Part shown: positions 17,568-25,755 of the stretch, one piece after another | Layout: every line of letters starts with the position of its first letter | How positions within the stretch are numbered: the stretch's first letter is position 1 | Assembly (NCBI GenBank): GCA_900556485.1 | Contig: USOX01000005.1 | Coordinates: forward strand, 1-64,000 | Length of the DNA: 64,000 nucleotides | Source: an uncultured Dysgonomonas sp. | Lineage (GTDB): Bacteria; Bacteroidota; Bacteroidia; Bacteroidales; Dysgonomonadaceae | Direction of reading: 5' to 3' | The notes under the pieces: generated by a model | Told to the model about the DNA's origin: nothing | What the model saw: the letters and a program-made list of their open reading frames with translations, nothing else | Database searches by the model: none | Made by a program: the position numbers and the translations under genes

Positions 17568-18536
17568 TTATCCATTATAGCTTAACTGAGCCTCCCTTTT
17601 GCTCAATATCTTTATCATATCTGCCGTCATCTTTTCCAGATCATACTCAGGCGACCATCCCCACTCTTTGCGGGCACAACTGTCGTCTAATGAGTTAGGC
17701 CACGAATCAGCAATAGACTGTTTCAGAGGGTCTATTTCATATTCCATTACAAAGTCTGGATAATGTTTCTTAATTGCAGCATAGATCATTTCCGGATCGA
17801 AGCTCATAGCAGCAATATTGAACGAGTTGCGATGTACAAGGTTCTCTGGATTAGCCTCCATTATATTTATAGCAGCATTCAGAGCATCAGGCATATACAT
17901 CATATCCATATATGTTCCAGCTTTTATCGGGCATATAAACTTCTCACCACGAACAGCTTTGTAGAATATCTCTACAGCATAATCTGTTGTGCCTCCACCA
18001 GGAAGGGTCAGATTCGAAATAATACCCGGAAAACGTACCGACCGTGTATCAACACCCCAATGATGGTAATAATAATCGCTAAGCAGCTCACCCATCACTT
18101 TAGTTATACCATATACCGTAGTTGGACGCTGAACAGTATCCTGAGGTGTTTTGTCTTTGGGAGTTTCAGGGCCGAAAGCCCCGATTGAGCTAGGGGTGAA
18201 GACCGCACATTTATATTCACGGGCTACATCCAGACAATTCATAAGGCTACCTAATCCTACATCCCAACCCAATTTCGGATGCTTTTCAGCTGTTGCTGAC
18301 AGAATGGCTGCGAGATTGTAGATTGTGTCTATGTTATGTTTCTTTACTGCCGATGCTATCTGATTTATATCTGTAGCGTCAATCTCAATAGTTGGACCTG
18401 CATCGAAAAAGCCCTCAGGAAAAGGAGGTTTGTAATATCCGCAAATAACATTACTCTCTCCGTAAATAGATCTTAATTTAATACTGAGCTCTGAGCCTAT
18501 CTGACCCGTACTGCCCACAATAAGAATGTTTTTCAT
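17568..18536 (-). CDS. NAD-dependent epimerase-type L-threonine 3-dehydrogenase
   Basis: The 322-residue protein (start ATG at 18536, MKNILIVGSTG; a longer frame adds 19 unlikely residues) is an extended-type SDR with the dinucleotide motif GSTGQIGSEL (8-17) and catalytic Tyr142/Lys146 in VYGITKVMGE. Its best identity is the UDP-galactose-4-epimerase-like L-threonine dehydrogenase, which oxidises threonine to 2-amino-3-ketobutyrate. The neighbour kbl, encoded eight bases upstream, cleaves that product, so the pair makes glycine and acetyl-CoA from threonine. This assignment rests chiefly on gene context. Confidence 0.85.
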   Translation of the reverse strand: MKNILIVGSTGQIGSELSIKLRSIYGESNVICGYYKPPFPEGFFDAGPTIEIDATDINQIASAVKKHNIDTIYNLAAILSATAEKHPKLGWDVGLGSLMNCLDVAREYKCAVFTPSSIGAFGPETPKDKTPQDTVQRPTTVYGITKVMGELLSDYYYHHWGVDTRSVRFPGIISNLTLPGGGTTDYAVEIFYKAVRGEKFICPIKAGTYMDMMYMPDALNAAINIMEANPENLVHRNSFNIAAMSFDPEMIYAAIKKHYPDFVMEYEIDPLKQSIADSWPNSLDDSCARKEWGWSPEYDLEKMTADMIKILSKREAQLSYNG

Positions 18537-18544
18537 TTGTTTAT

Positions 18545-19738
18545 TTAAATTACACCAAGTTCTTTTCCTATTTTGGTAAATGCAGCTACACACTTATCCA
18601 GATGCTCTCTCTCGTGACCAGCCGATATCTGTACACGTATGCGAGCTAAATCTTTAGGTACTACAGGATAGTAAAAGCCTGTTACATAAATACCCTCATC
18701 CAATAATCTGGCAGCCACATCCTGCGAAAGCTTTGCATCGTATAGCATCACTGCGCAGATAGAAGATTGAGTAGGCTTTATATCGAATCCTGCAGCCTTC
18801 ATTTTCTCAACAAAGTAACTTGTGTTTTCATGCAGCTTATCCTGCAATTCGTTTGTCCGGTCCATCATCTCGAACATCTTAATGCCTGCAGCAGCAATAG
18901 CAGGAGGTATCGAATTAGAGAACAAATACGGGCGCGAACGTTGACGGAGCATATCTATTATCTCTTTCTTACCGGTAGTAAACCCTCCAATAGCTCCGCC
19001 GAAAGCTTTACCTAATGTACCGGTAATAATCTCAACTTTCCCTTTCAGGTCGAACAGTTCGGTTGTACCCCTTCCTGTTTTTCCTACAACACCGGCAGAA
19101 TGTGACTCATCAATCATTATCATGGCATCATATTTCTGAGCCAGTTCATATATTTTATCCATTGGGGCCACATTTCCGTCCATAGAGAATACCCCATCTG
19201 TAACTATCAGGCGAAACCGTTGCGACTGTGCCAGCTTCAATTGCTTTTCCAGATCATCCATATCTGCATTTGCATAACGATAACGGGCTGCTTTACAGAG
19301 ACGTACCCCATCTATAATAGAAGCATGATTCAACGAATCTGATATAATCGCATCCTGATCTGTCAACAATGGCTCAAAGACACCTCCATTAGCATCAAAG
19401 CATGCCGCATAAAGGATAGAATCCTCTGTACCAAAGAACTTAGCAATAGCAGCTTCAAGCTGTTTATGCAAATCCTGAGTCCCACAAATAAAGCGTACCG
19501 AAGACATACCAAAGCCTCGCTCATCCATTGCTTCCTTAGCTGCCTCTATCAGTTCCTTATTGTCTGATAAACCCAGATAATTGTTAGCACAGAAATTAAG
19601 GACTTCTTGTCCTGTATCTACACGGATAACTGCTCCTTGAGGAGATACAATTACTCTCTCATTTTTGTACAGGCCTGCCGATTGTATATCTGCAAGTTCA
19701 TTTTGCAGGTATTTTTGAAAGTTAGAGTAGGTATTCAT
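18545..19738 (-). CDS. kbl: Glycine C-acetyltransferase (2-amino-3-ketobutyrate CoA ligase)
   Basis: KBL cleaves 2-amino-3-ketobutyrate with CoA to glycine and acetyl-CoA. The 397 residues follow the alpha-oxoamine synthase family with the PLP lysine at Lys244 in ITGTLGKAFGG, matching E. coli Lys244, and the DESHSAGVVG loop (about 210-219) that holds the PLP ring. Length equals the family's. It is the first gene of the two-gene threonine-catabolic operon; the upstream leader holds one copy of the AAAAGTGAC repeat element (19884-19907). Confidence 0.93.
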   Translation of the reverse strand: MNTYSNFQKYLQNELADIQSAGLYKNERVIVSPQGAVIRVDTGQEVLNFCANNYLGLSDNKELIEAAKEAMDERGFGMSSVRFICGTQDLHKQLEAAIAKFFGTEDSILYAACFDANGGVFEPLLTDQDAIISDSLNHASIIDGVRLCKAARYRYANADMDDLEKQLKLAQSQRFRLIVTDGVFSMDGNVAPMDKIYELAQKYDAMIMIDESHSAGVVGKTGRGTTELFDLKGKVEIITGTLGKAFGGAIGGFTTGKKEIIDMLRQRSRPYLFSNSIPPAIAAAGIKMFEMMDRTNELQDKLHENTSYFVEKMKAAGFDIKPTQSSICAVMLYDAKLSQDVAARLLDEGIYVTGFYYPVVPKDLARIRVQISAGHEREHLDKCVAAFTKIGKELGVI

Positions 19739-19883
19739 AGTCTTAAAATTTGGTATAAAGGTAATAAAATGTCAAAATAAAGAATACTACTTATTTAAAA
19801 TAATTTTGCTCCCGATTGTGTCTATTTTCGAAAATCTAGCGCAAAACTAGCTCTGTACACGATCTCCATTTTTCACCTGGAAA

Positions 19884-19907
19884 AAAAGTGACAAAAGTGA
19901 CACTTTT
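19884..19907 (-). repeat. AAAAGTGAC tandem element, copy 1
   Basis: Two direct copies of AAAAGTGAC are followed by ACTTTT, so the right part reads AAAAGTG-A-CACTTTT, a dyad. Copies 2 and 3 are at 31670 and 56648 with the same 24 bases. This one lies 146 bases upstream of kbl on the minus strand; ATAGATAAA occurs further out at 19987. Confidence 0.8.
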
Positions 19908-20021
19908 TTTGCTTTTTACCATACCATCATTTTGTTACTTTTTTACTCTTAAACATCATATTCCTCAAGTAAATATTTCTTTATACATAGATAAATATTT
20001 CTTATTCGTATTAATGGATCA

Positions 20022-20262
20022 CTTGCCCTTGTTACTATGCAAAGTAAAGAAAAGGAGAAGTCGAGGTTTTTTCGTGTATCAGCCTTCTGTGCATAAAGCT
20101 TCGCAGGTGGGCACCTGCCCGGTGAATTTAGCGTAGAATCAAATGGGGCGATAGCCCGTAGGTTTGATTTGGCCGGCAAGCCGTTTGGCAGATCGCAGAG
20201 GGGCTTAGCTCTAGCCTATTATTTCATTTTGGGCGATACCAAAATGAAACAAATGCACGGGA
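20022..20262. other. Gene-less structured element made of consecutive hairpins
   Basis: This is the gene-free heart of the 754-base gap between kbl and the YtxH gene. It holds several hairpins in order: GCAGGTG-GG-CACCTGC (20103-20118); AATCAAA/TTTGATT (20137-20143, 20163-20169) enclosing GGGC-GATA-GCCC (20146-20157); CGG-CAAG-CCG (about 20174-20183); TTTCATTTTGG-GCGATA-CCAAAATGAAA with 11 pairs (20222-20249); and GCAC-GGGA-GTGC (about 20254-20265). GC content is higher than in flanks. No ORF here looks real. It could be a structured RNA or a short intergenic repeat; I cannot name it. Confidence 0.6.
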
Positions 20263-20492
20263 GTGCGCGTTAGTAACCAACAAAGACTGCTAAACCAGAA
20301 AAGGTAGAAAGTTAAGTGTGAATGAATCAAACAACAATTCCACTTCAACAGAACTAAATATAACGTTATTCTTACTTAAAGATGTGAATATTAAATAAAC
20401 AATAACAAGATTGTAATTGTTATTCTAATAAATATCTTATATTTGTTAAATAAGGAAGTTAAAATGTCTAATTCATAAAATTTCGACACATT

Positions 20493-20795
20493 ATGAAAGG
20501 ATTTATCTTAGGATTGGCAGCTGGTGCATTAGGTGTATATGCCGCCTTGAAGCTAACTGACGCTGAAACGCGCGAAGAATTGCGTAATAAAGTCAATGAT
20601 GCAACCGACAAAGCAAAAAGCGAAATAGACCATGGTCTTGTTGTTGGTAAGAGTAAAGCTTTACGTGCAGGTGTTAGAGCAAGGCAGGAAGTGCGTAAGG
20701 GCAAACAAAAATTTAATGAAGTTGCAGGTGAAGTTGCAGGAAAATTAGCCGGAGAACTTAGCGAATTTGAAGCTAAAGCAAAGGCTAAAGCATAA
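20493..20795 (+). CDS. YtxH-domain protein
   Basis: The 100-residue product starts with a short hydrophobic glycine-rich segment (MKGFILGLAAGALGVYAALK) that acts as a membrane anchor or signal, then a charged helical tail rich in Ala, Lys and Glu (ETREELRNKVNDATDKAKSE, and AGVRARQEVRKGKQKF). This is the usual shape of YtxH-family stress proteins of unknown function. It stands alone between a long structured intergenic region and a strong palindromic terminator. Confidence 0.75.
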   Translation: MKGFILGLAAGALGVYAALKLTDAETREELRNKVNDATDKAKSEIDHGLVVGKSKALRAGVRARQEVRKGKQKFNEVAGEVAGKLAGELSEFEAKAKAKA

Positions 20796-20804
20796 TAGAA
20801 TCTT

Positions 20805-20836
20805 AAAAAAGGTCTCTGAATTCAGAGACCTTTTTT
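20805..20836. terminator. Bidirectional perfect-palindrome terminator
   Basis: A 32-base perfect palindrome (A6, GGTCTCTGAA, TTCAGAGACC, T6) separates the YtxH gene from the convergent gene at 20841. A and T runs on both sides make it work in either direction. Confidence 0.85.
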
Positions 20837-20840
20837 AGTT

Positions 20841-21629
20841 TTAATTTCTTACACATCGGACTGTAGTATTGGTAAACTCTCCGCCAATAGGCGCTCCTCC
20901 AGGGAAAAAGCCTCCTGCTATGCCTCCGCGAATCTGTCCCCATTCTACTCCCATTATATTATACATTTTATTAAGGTTTTCTCCACTGAGGTTTCCTTGT
21001 GTAATCCATCCTTTCGGAGAATCTGTTTGACTGTCTTTTTTTAGGAAATAGCTATTACCTGAAAGGAAGATATTTTCGTCTTCGCCTTCCGGTTTTTCCG
21101 ACCAGATCTGAGTATATTCCTTATCTGTCAATAAATGATATGTATTCGATGTATCGCCGTTTTTTGCAGTTTTACAAATAGCCTCGGCACTCGACTGTGA
21201 TATGTTTTTGAATTCCTCACACAGTACATAGTATGTTTTGCCGTCTATCCATCCCGTAACTTTATATTCGCAAGGACATGCAGCCCATAAACGCTGCCAT
21301 TTTTCTCCTTTCCAGATATAAGGGCCTTCACATAGTTCTTTTTTGTTTGTCAGATTGTAAACAAAGAGGCCGATGTGAATATCTTTTTCTGTATAAGCTC
21401 CTCCATCAGGAGTCAGGATATTCACCCCTTTTAGATTAACACGTGGAAGCATTAAGCCTCCTTTTGAATTGATTACACCATTTGTTTCTTTCAAATCGAG
21501 TAATGAAGCCTTATTTACCTCTTGATTAGAGCCTATTGTTACTTGTCCACATATTGAGAGTGGGAAAGAAGTTATAACCGCCAGTATAAACACAAGGAAT
21601 AATTGTGTAAAAGATGCATGTAGTCTCAT
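20841..21629 (-). CDS. Secreted protein of unknown function
   Basis: The 262-residue protein has an N-terminal signal (LFLVFILAVITSFPLSICGQ). Its mature start VTIGSNQEVNKASLLDLKET, with GLMLPRVNLKGV further on, is a pattern found at the N-terminus of many Bacteroidetes surface proteins. Five Cys in the middle (CPCEYKVTGW, LCEEFK, ICKTAK) and one at the end (VRCVRN) suggest disulfides. I do not recognise a catalytic motif. A palindromic terminator lies just beyond the stop codon. Confidence 0.7.
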   Translation of the reverse strand: MRLHASFTQLFLVFILAVITSFPLSICGQVTIGSNQEVNKASLLDLKETNGVINSKGGLMLPRVNLKGVNILTPDGGAYTEKDIHIGLFVYNLTNKKELCEGPYIWKGEKWQRLWAACPCEYKVTGWIDGKTYYVLCEEFKNISQSSAEAICKTAKNGDTSNTYHLLTDKEYTQIWSEKPEGEDENIFLSGNSYFLKKDSQTDSPKGWITQGNLSGENLNKMYNIMGVEWGQIRGGIAGGFFPGGAPIGGEFTNTTVRCVRN

Positions 21630-21816
21630 AGTGTTGTGTATTAAATTTTGTCTTCAATTACTTAAATAATAATCATTATCTAAATTTAGTCTGAATTGCA
21701 AGCTTGATAGTTAAAGTTTTTAAATCTCTGTCTTCTGCACGGGACAAATATAAAGAGAATTTGTATTTTATCAAATGATTTTAGTATAAAATAGCTATAA
21801 TGAAATAGTTAAACAA

Positions 21817-21919
21817 AAAGAGGCTGTCTTAAAAGTGTTTTGTTTCCTTGTCGTTCAACACGACAATAATTTGTATTATTTTACTGATATAAACATTTTA
21901 CTGTTATGACAGCCTCTTT
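21817..21919. repeat. Small inverted-repeat element with AAAGAGGCTGTC ends (MITE-like or large-loop terminator)
   Basis: AAAGAGGCTGTC (21817-21828) and its exact reverse complement (21908-21919) bracket 79 bases; pairing continues with 18 of 20 positions matching. An inner hairpin TTGTCG/CGACAA is present. It begins 8 bases after the stop of the TPR/HTH gene and its far end is followed by TTTTTG on the minus strand, so it may also terminate transcription. Ends resemble those of transposase-family elements, but no transposase is present. Confidence 0.55.
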
Positions 21920-21927
21920 AATTCTAA

Positions 21928-23604
21928 TTATTTTTCACGCATTTCTTTCATTTTTTGTTTAAGGAAATCTTTGATATTTCCATATCCTTCGATACCTAGT
22001 TTTTTACGGATGGTCGATTTTTTCGATTGAATAGTATTTACACTCAAATTCATAATCATAGAAATATCCGTATTGTTAAGTTCTCCATAAGTCAGACAAC
22101 AAATCCTTATTTCCGATTCGTCTAATGAAGGATAAAGCAGTCTTAGATTTTCCGGTAGATTGTCGAATGCATGTTTCATTGTATCAAACATTCTATCCCA
22201 ATCAAAAACCTCTTGATCGTATACAATCTCATTAAACCTTTTCAGCAACTTGCTGCCTTGTTTCTTTTCTTCACCATTCAGGTGTTTATCCAAAAGAGCA
22301 ACTTTTTTCAATACATGGAAGTGTTGTAATATAACTTTTTTATTCGATTGTTGTTCATCTTTGTATTCTTCTGCCATTTCTTTAAGTTGGGCTATATAAG
22401 TATTAGCCTTCTGTAGGTCACTTTTGTTCTTACTCATCTTTCGGTAGAATACGAACATTCCGATGAGTAATGCAATAACTAATATTAAGACAATTAGAAT
22501 AAAAGTTTGACGTTGAATGAATAAGCGGTTGTTTTCGTTTTCGATCAATTCGAAATTATATTTTTCCTGTACATCTACAATAGCCTGATTGTTTCGTTTT
22601 GTTAAGTCGTCATAAAGTTCTTTGGTATAATCTTTCTGATAATTCAATGCTGCCAGATAGTTCCCTGCATTTTGTTCTATATCGGAAAGCATTTGATAAA
22701 TAACCAGCATCTGAGCAGGATTAGTATTTTCTACTAATGATTGTGCTTTCTCTATATAGAATAAAGTGGAATCCCTTTGTTTTTCTGCATTAAATGAGTA
22801 GGCAATACTAAGATAAGTTTTTGCCATCAGTTCTTTTTCTCCGGATAAAGTTAATGCTTTCCTATAGTAATCACGAGCTTGTTTTACATCTCCAATATTC
22901 TCATAAGCGATGCCTATATTTTTTATTGCAGATACTTGGCTAAATATATCTTTTTGCTGTTCAGCTAAAGCCAAACTTTTATTATAATAGCTAATAGAAC
23001 TGTCAATGTTGTTCTTTACAAGAAATGCTGTACCAAGTTTGTTATTTGTTACCATTTCATTTTTGTACATTCCTATCCTACTGAAATATTGATTGGCCTG
23101 TTTATACCAGGATATAGCATCATCCGGATATAACTGATCAAAATACAAATTTCCAATCCAGATGCGTATCATCCCTTTCAGATTTTCATCTTTGGTAGAT
23201 TCGGCATGTTGTTCCGCATCTTTATACTTAATCATTGCTTCCGAATGACGTTTTTGAACATGCAGTATACGTCCTGAATAAAATTCAGCCAATGAGGCTT
23301 TATCCATATCACCTTTCTTTAAATAGTAATCATCAACATTCTGAAAGAGTGTGTCTTTCGAAATATCCTGCATACATTTATCCCTTGCCTGTATATACAG
23401 TAAAGAATAACGGTTAAAAGCTTCTTCCTTTAAGCCTTTGGGGTACTTTATCGTTTCCAATAAACTTAAAGCACTGTCGGGGTCCTGTGCGATTAAAAGA
23501 TCTGCTTTATCCATTATTTCATTTGTACTCCGGTCCTGAAGGGAACATGAAAATAATAGAAAGCAAATGATTGCAAGAATTAAGTAAATTCTAGATTTAT
23601 ACAT
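21928..23604 (-). CDS. TPR-repeat lipoprotein with C-terminal LuxR-type HTH
   Basis: The start is taken as the ATG at 23604 (MYKSRIYLILAIICFLLFSC), giving 558 residues with lipobox LFSC (Cys20). From about residue 30 to 330 there are repeated TPR-like helix pairs (DPDSALSLLETIKYPKG; EVSAIKNIGIAYENIGDVKQARDYYRKAL and similar). A membrane helix follows (FILIVLILVIALLIGMFVFY, about 369-388), then a coiled coil and a C-terminal HTH (NTDISMIMNLSVNTIQSKKSTIRKKLG). This layout is that of the Bacteroidetes TPR/HTH regulators that link envelope sensing to transcription. The HTH faces the cytoplasm. Confidence 0.8.
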   Translation of the reverse strand: MYKSRIYLILAIICFLLFSCSLQDRSTNEIMDKADLLIAQDPDSALSLLETIKYPKGLKEEAFNRYSLLYIQARDKCMQDISKDTLFQNVDDYYLKKGDMDKASLAEFYSGRILHVQKRHSEAMIKYKDAEQHAESTKDENLKGMIRIWIGNLYFDQLYPDDAISWYKQANQYFSRIGMYKNEMVTNNKLGTAFLVKNNIDSSISYYNKSLALAEQQKDIFSQVSAIKNIGIAYENIGDVKQARDYYRKALTLSGEKELMAKTYLSIAYSFNAEKQRDSTLFYIEKAQSLVENTNPAQMLVIYQMLSDIEQNAGNYLAALNYQKDYTKELYDDLTKRNNQAIVDVQEKYNFELIENENNRLFIQRQTFILIVLILVIALLIGMFVFYRKMSKNKSDLQKANTYIAQLKEMAEEYKDEQQSNKKVILQHFHVLKKVALLDKHLNGEEKKQGSKLLKRFNEIVYDQEVFDWDRMFDTMKHAFDNLPENLRLLYPSLDESEIRICCLTYGELNNTDISMIMNLSVNTIQSKKSTIRKKLGIEGYGNIKDFLKQKMKEMREK

Positions 23605-23892
23605 ATTTTTAAATTTGACGGCATAATTAATTAAAAAATCGGATGTATACAAGGATTCACCTTTTTATTTGGTTTGGACAACCCTTATTTCGATCTGTAT
23701 TAACAATTAGATAAGCCTTTGTAAATAAATAATTTAAAGTCTGACATCGTTTAAAAAAGCTTTATTTGAAAACCTCCCTATTTTTTCCTTTTGCTTTATT
23801 GTTTTCCTTTGACATCACGAAACAGCTGCTCGTAAAAACTAACTATACTGATTTTTAATAAATCGCAACAACAAAGCTAACTTAAAAAAATT

Positions 23893-24282
23893 ATGAAATA
23901 TCTAAAGACCTTAATTTTATTATTTGTTGCTTTTTCTATGAGCAACAAAATGATTCCGGCAAATATTGATGGTATTAATGAAAGAATGCACCCCATTGTT
24001 ATAATTATTCTTGCAGATGATGGAATGGAAGTACGATCGTTAATGGAAAAAGTACGTGCATACCAATCAGATACATATGTAGAAATAGATGTAGTTACCT
24101 CAGATAACTTACAGATGAATGTAGAGGATGCAAATGGATTACCTCTTTATCTAAGACAATATACCGTTTCTCCGGGCAAAGTCAGGATTGATATAAACGG
24201 ATTACCTAGAGGTGAATACAAATTAAGATTTGAAACTCAAGATGGTTCATATATAGCATATGCCATTTTAGAAATAGAATAA
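23893..24282 (+). CDS. DUF3244-type small secreted protein
   Basis: The 129-residue product has a signal peptide (MKYLKTLILLFVAFSM) and a single immunoglobulin-like beta-sandwich ending PRGEYKLRFETQDGSYIAYAILEI. The PLYLRQYTVSPGKVRIDINGLPRGEYKL core matches the DUF3244 pattern common in Bacteroidales. No catalytic residues are seen; the fold is usually a surface or periplasmic beta domain. It stands alone after a divergent TPR/HTH gene, which might regulate it. Two terminators follow. Confidence 0.75.
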   Translation: MKYLKTLILLFVAFSMSNKMIPANIDGINERMHPIVIIILADDGMEVRSLMEKVRAYQSDTYVEIDVVTSDNLQMNVEDANGLPLYLRQYTVSPGKVRIDINGLPRGEYKLRFETQDGSYIAYAILEIE

Positions 24283-24353
24283 AATAACTTACGGCAGTTT
24301 ATTTGAGAAACCGAAGTAGCATAGGTTTAGTTTGAAACGCGTTTTTTAAAATA

Positions 24354-24412
24354 AACAGGGACTAACTTACTATTTACTATTTACAACCATCAATCGGGTC
24401 CCTGTTTTTTTT
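24354..24412 (+). terminator. Terminator 1 after the DUF3244 gene
   Basis: AACAGGGAC (24354-24362) pairs perfectly with GTCCCTGTT (24398-24406), loop of 35 bases, followed by eight T. Confidence 0.65.
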
Positions 24413-24422
24413 AAGTAGCAGG

Positions 24423-24456
24423 TATAAGAGGAGTTAATCTCCTCTTATATTTTTTT
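24423..24456 (+). terminator. Terminator 2 after the DUF3244 gene
   Basis: TATAAGAGGAG (24423-24433) and CTCCTCTTATA (24439-24449) form 11 pairs around a TTAAT loop and run into seven T. It directly follows terminator 1. Confidence 0.8.
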
Positions 24457-24567
24457 ATAAAAATTTATACTAAATAGATAGGTAACAGAAATATATGCAT
24501 ATATTTGCATAAATTAAAAGACAATACAAAACATTACTTTTACTGTTTTGAGACAATATCAAAGTTT

Positions 24568-25434
24568 ATGACGGGGTTGTTATATCCACAAGAACACGTA
24601 ACCTGTTATAATTACGAAAAAAACAACAGGCCGACTATAGAACAAATAGTCTTAGAAAAGGATCAGCGATGGAAATTATTTTCTATCGAAGGCATTGCTA
24701 TATTTATTATAAAAGGGTCACTCTCCTTTTCTTATGGTAAATATGAAAACGAAGAAATAGCTGAAGGTAAGATAATGTTACTTCCGGCGCATAACGACTT
24801 TAACGGACATACTGCAACTGGATGCGAAGTTTTACTGATAAGGCTTCTTAACACCAGGCAGCTCTGCGATTGTCTTTCACTGGAAGAACTATTACAGGAG
24901 AAAGGGGAGAGCTTTAAAGTCAAAACATTGATGTTTCTGGATATTAATCCCAGAATGGAAGCTTTTCTCGATCTTCTTCTCAAATATTTGAGAGACGGAC
25001 TGAAATGTATTTTCTTCTTCGAACTAAAAACGAAAGAATTCTATTTTATTTTACGTGCTTATTATACCAAAGAAGAGTTATTGGAATTCTTTTATCCATT
25101 ACTGAATAATAACCTTTCTTTTTCCGATTTTGTACTCAAAAACCATAATAAAGCCCGAACAGTTCAAGAGTTGGCTAAATTATCACATTATAGTTTATCT
25201 GGTTTTCAGAAGCGATTTAAAAAAGTCTTTGGAATGTCGGCTTATCATTGGATGAAAGAGGAACGTTCCAAATCGATATATCATCAAATAAATAGTACAG
25301 ATAAATCATTTAAAGAAATTTGCGATGAATACGGATTTTCTTCGCCTTCACATTTCAACGATTTTTGTAAAACTCATTTTGGTGCCACACCAGGACGTAT
25401 ACGCCGAAAAAGCTCTTTTAATCGAAAGAACTGA
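24568..25434 (+). CDS. AraC-family transcriptional regulator
   Basis: The C-terminal ~95 residues form the AraC double HTH (TVQELAKLSHYSLSGFQKRFKK, then SFKEICDEYGFSSPSHFNDFCKTHFGATPG). The N-terminal ~180 residues are a cupin-like ligand/dimerisation domain (IFIIKGSLSFSYGKYENEE). I start at the first ATG, 24568, giving 288 residues; an in-frame TTG at 24505 would add 21 residues reading HYFYCFETISK and cannot be excluded. The gene stands alone after a double terminator. Effector unknown. Confidence 0.8.
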   Translation: MTGLLYPQEHVTCYNYEKNNRPTIEQIVLEKDQRWKLFSIEGIAIFIIKGSLSFSYGKYENEEIAEGKIMLLPAHNDFNGHTATGCEVLLIRLLNTRQLCDCLSLEELLQEKGESFKVKTLMFLDINPRMEAFLDLLLKYLRDGLKCIFFFELKTKEFYFILRAYYTKEELLEFFYPLLNNNLSFSDFVLKNHNKARTVQELAKLSHYSLSGFQKRFKKVFGMSAYHWMKEERSKSIYHQINSTDKSFKEICDEYGFSSPSHFNDFCKTHFGATPGRIRRKSSFNRKN

Positions 25435-25495
25435 AATGGACACGAATTCTGAAAAAGTCGGCTGATATCTGTAATCCAATCCTTCATTTTTACTG

Positions 25496-25503
25496 TATAT
25501 TTG
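25496..25503 (+). promoter_or_regulatory. Orphan -7 promoter box
   Basis: TATATTTG fits TAnnTTTG but is followed by no protein gene on this strand; 107 bases later a hairpin and T-run occur, so it may drive a small RNA. Confidence 0.4.
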
Positions 25504-25645
25504 TAACGTAAATATATGAGGAGTATATTTATATCTTAGATTGAAACCTTACTGAGGTTGAAATTTAACTCTATTATTGTGTAGTTTTGTAAAGTTTGTG
25601 TTAAGGTTGGAAAGTCTGCGAAGAGAATTTGCGGGCTTTTTGCAT
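25504..25645 (+). ncRNA. Candidate small RNA with terminal hairpin
   Basis: Between the orphan -7 box and 25641 there is no ORF beyond seven codons. AAAGTCTGCGAA (25611-25622) pairs over all 12 positions (with three G-T and one closing wobble-type pair) with TTTGCGGGCTTT (25628-25639) around a GAGAA loop, then a T-run. This looks like a transcript of about 130 bases ending in a terminator. It does not match a small RNA I can name. It could also be the long 3' end of the AraC transcript. Confidence 0.35.
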
Positions 25646-25690
25646 TTTTTGGAAAATACAGATTATTTAAAAAGCCTGCTTATCATATAA

Positions 25691-25729
25691 AAAATAAAGC
25701 ATGGGATATTCCCAGGCTTTATTTTTTTT
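25691..25729. terminator. Bidirectional terminator before the DUF805 gene
   Basis: AAAATAAAGC (25691-25700) pairs with GCTTTATTTT (25716-25725), with an inner GGGA-TAT-TCCC, followed by T8. It lies 27 bases beyond the end of the convergent DUF805 gene and can serve both sides. Confidence 0.75.
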
Positions 25730-25755
25730 CTCAAAATTGGATTTTGATAGTAAAA

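Noticed and set aside
18537..18593. 19-residue extension of the threonine dehydrogenase-like protein
   Set aside because: It runs into the kbl gene and precedes the conserved MKNILIVGSTG start of the SDR fold.
19888..20179. Two overlapping open frames on opposite strands (plus 19888-20136, minus 19949-20179)
   Set aside because: They cross the 24-base repeat and the hairpin cassette; compositions are atypical and neither shows a domain or start context. More likely to be chance frames in structured DNA.
21817..21919. Complete insertion sequence
   Set aside because: Only 103 bases long with no transposase; therefore listed as an inverted-repeat element.
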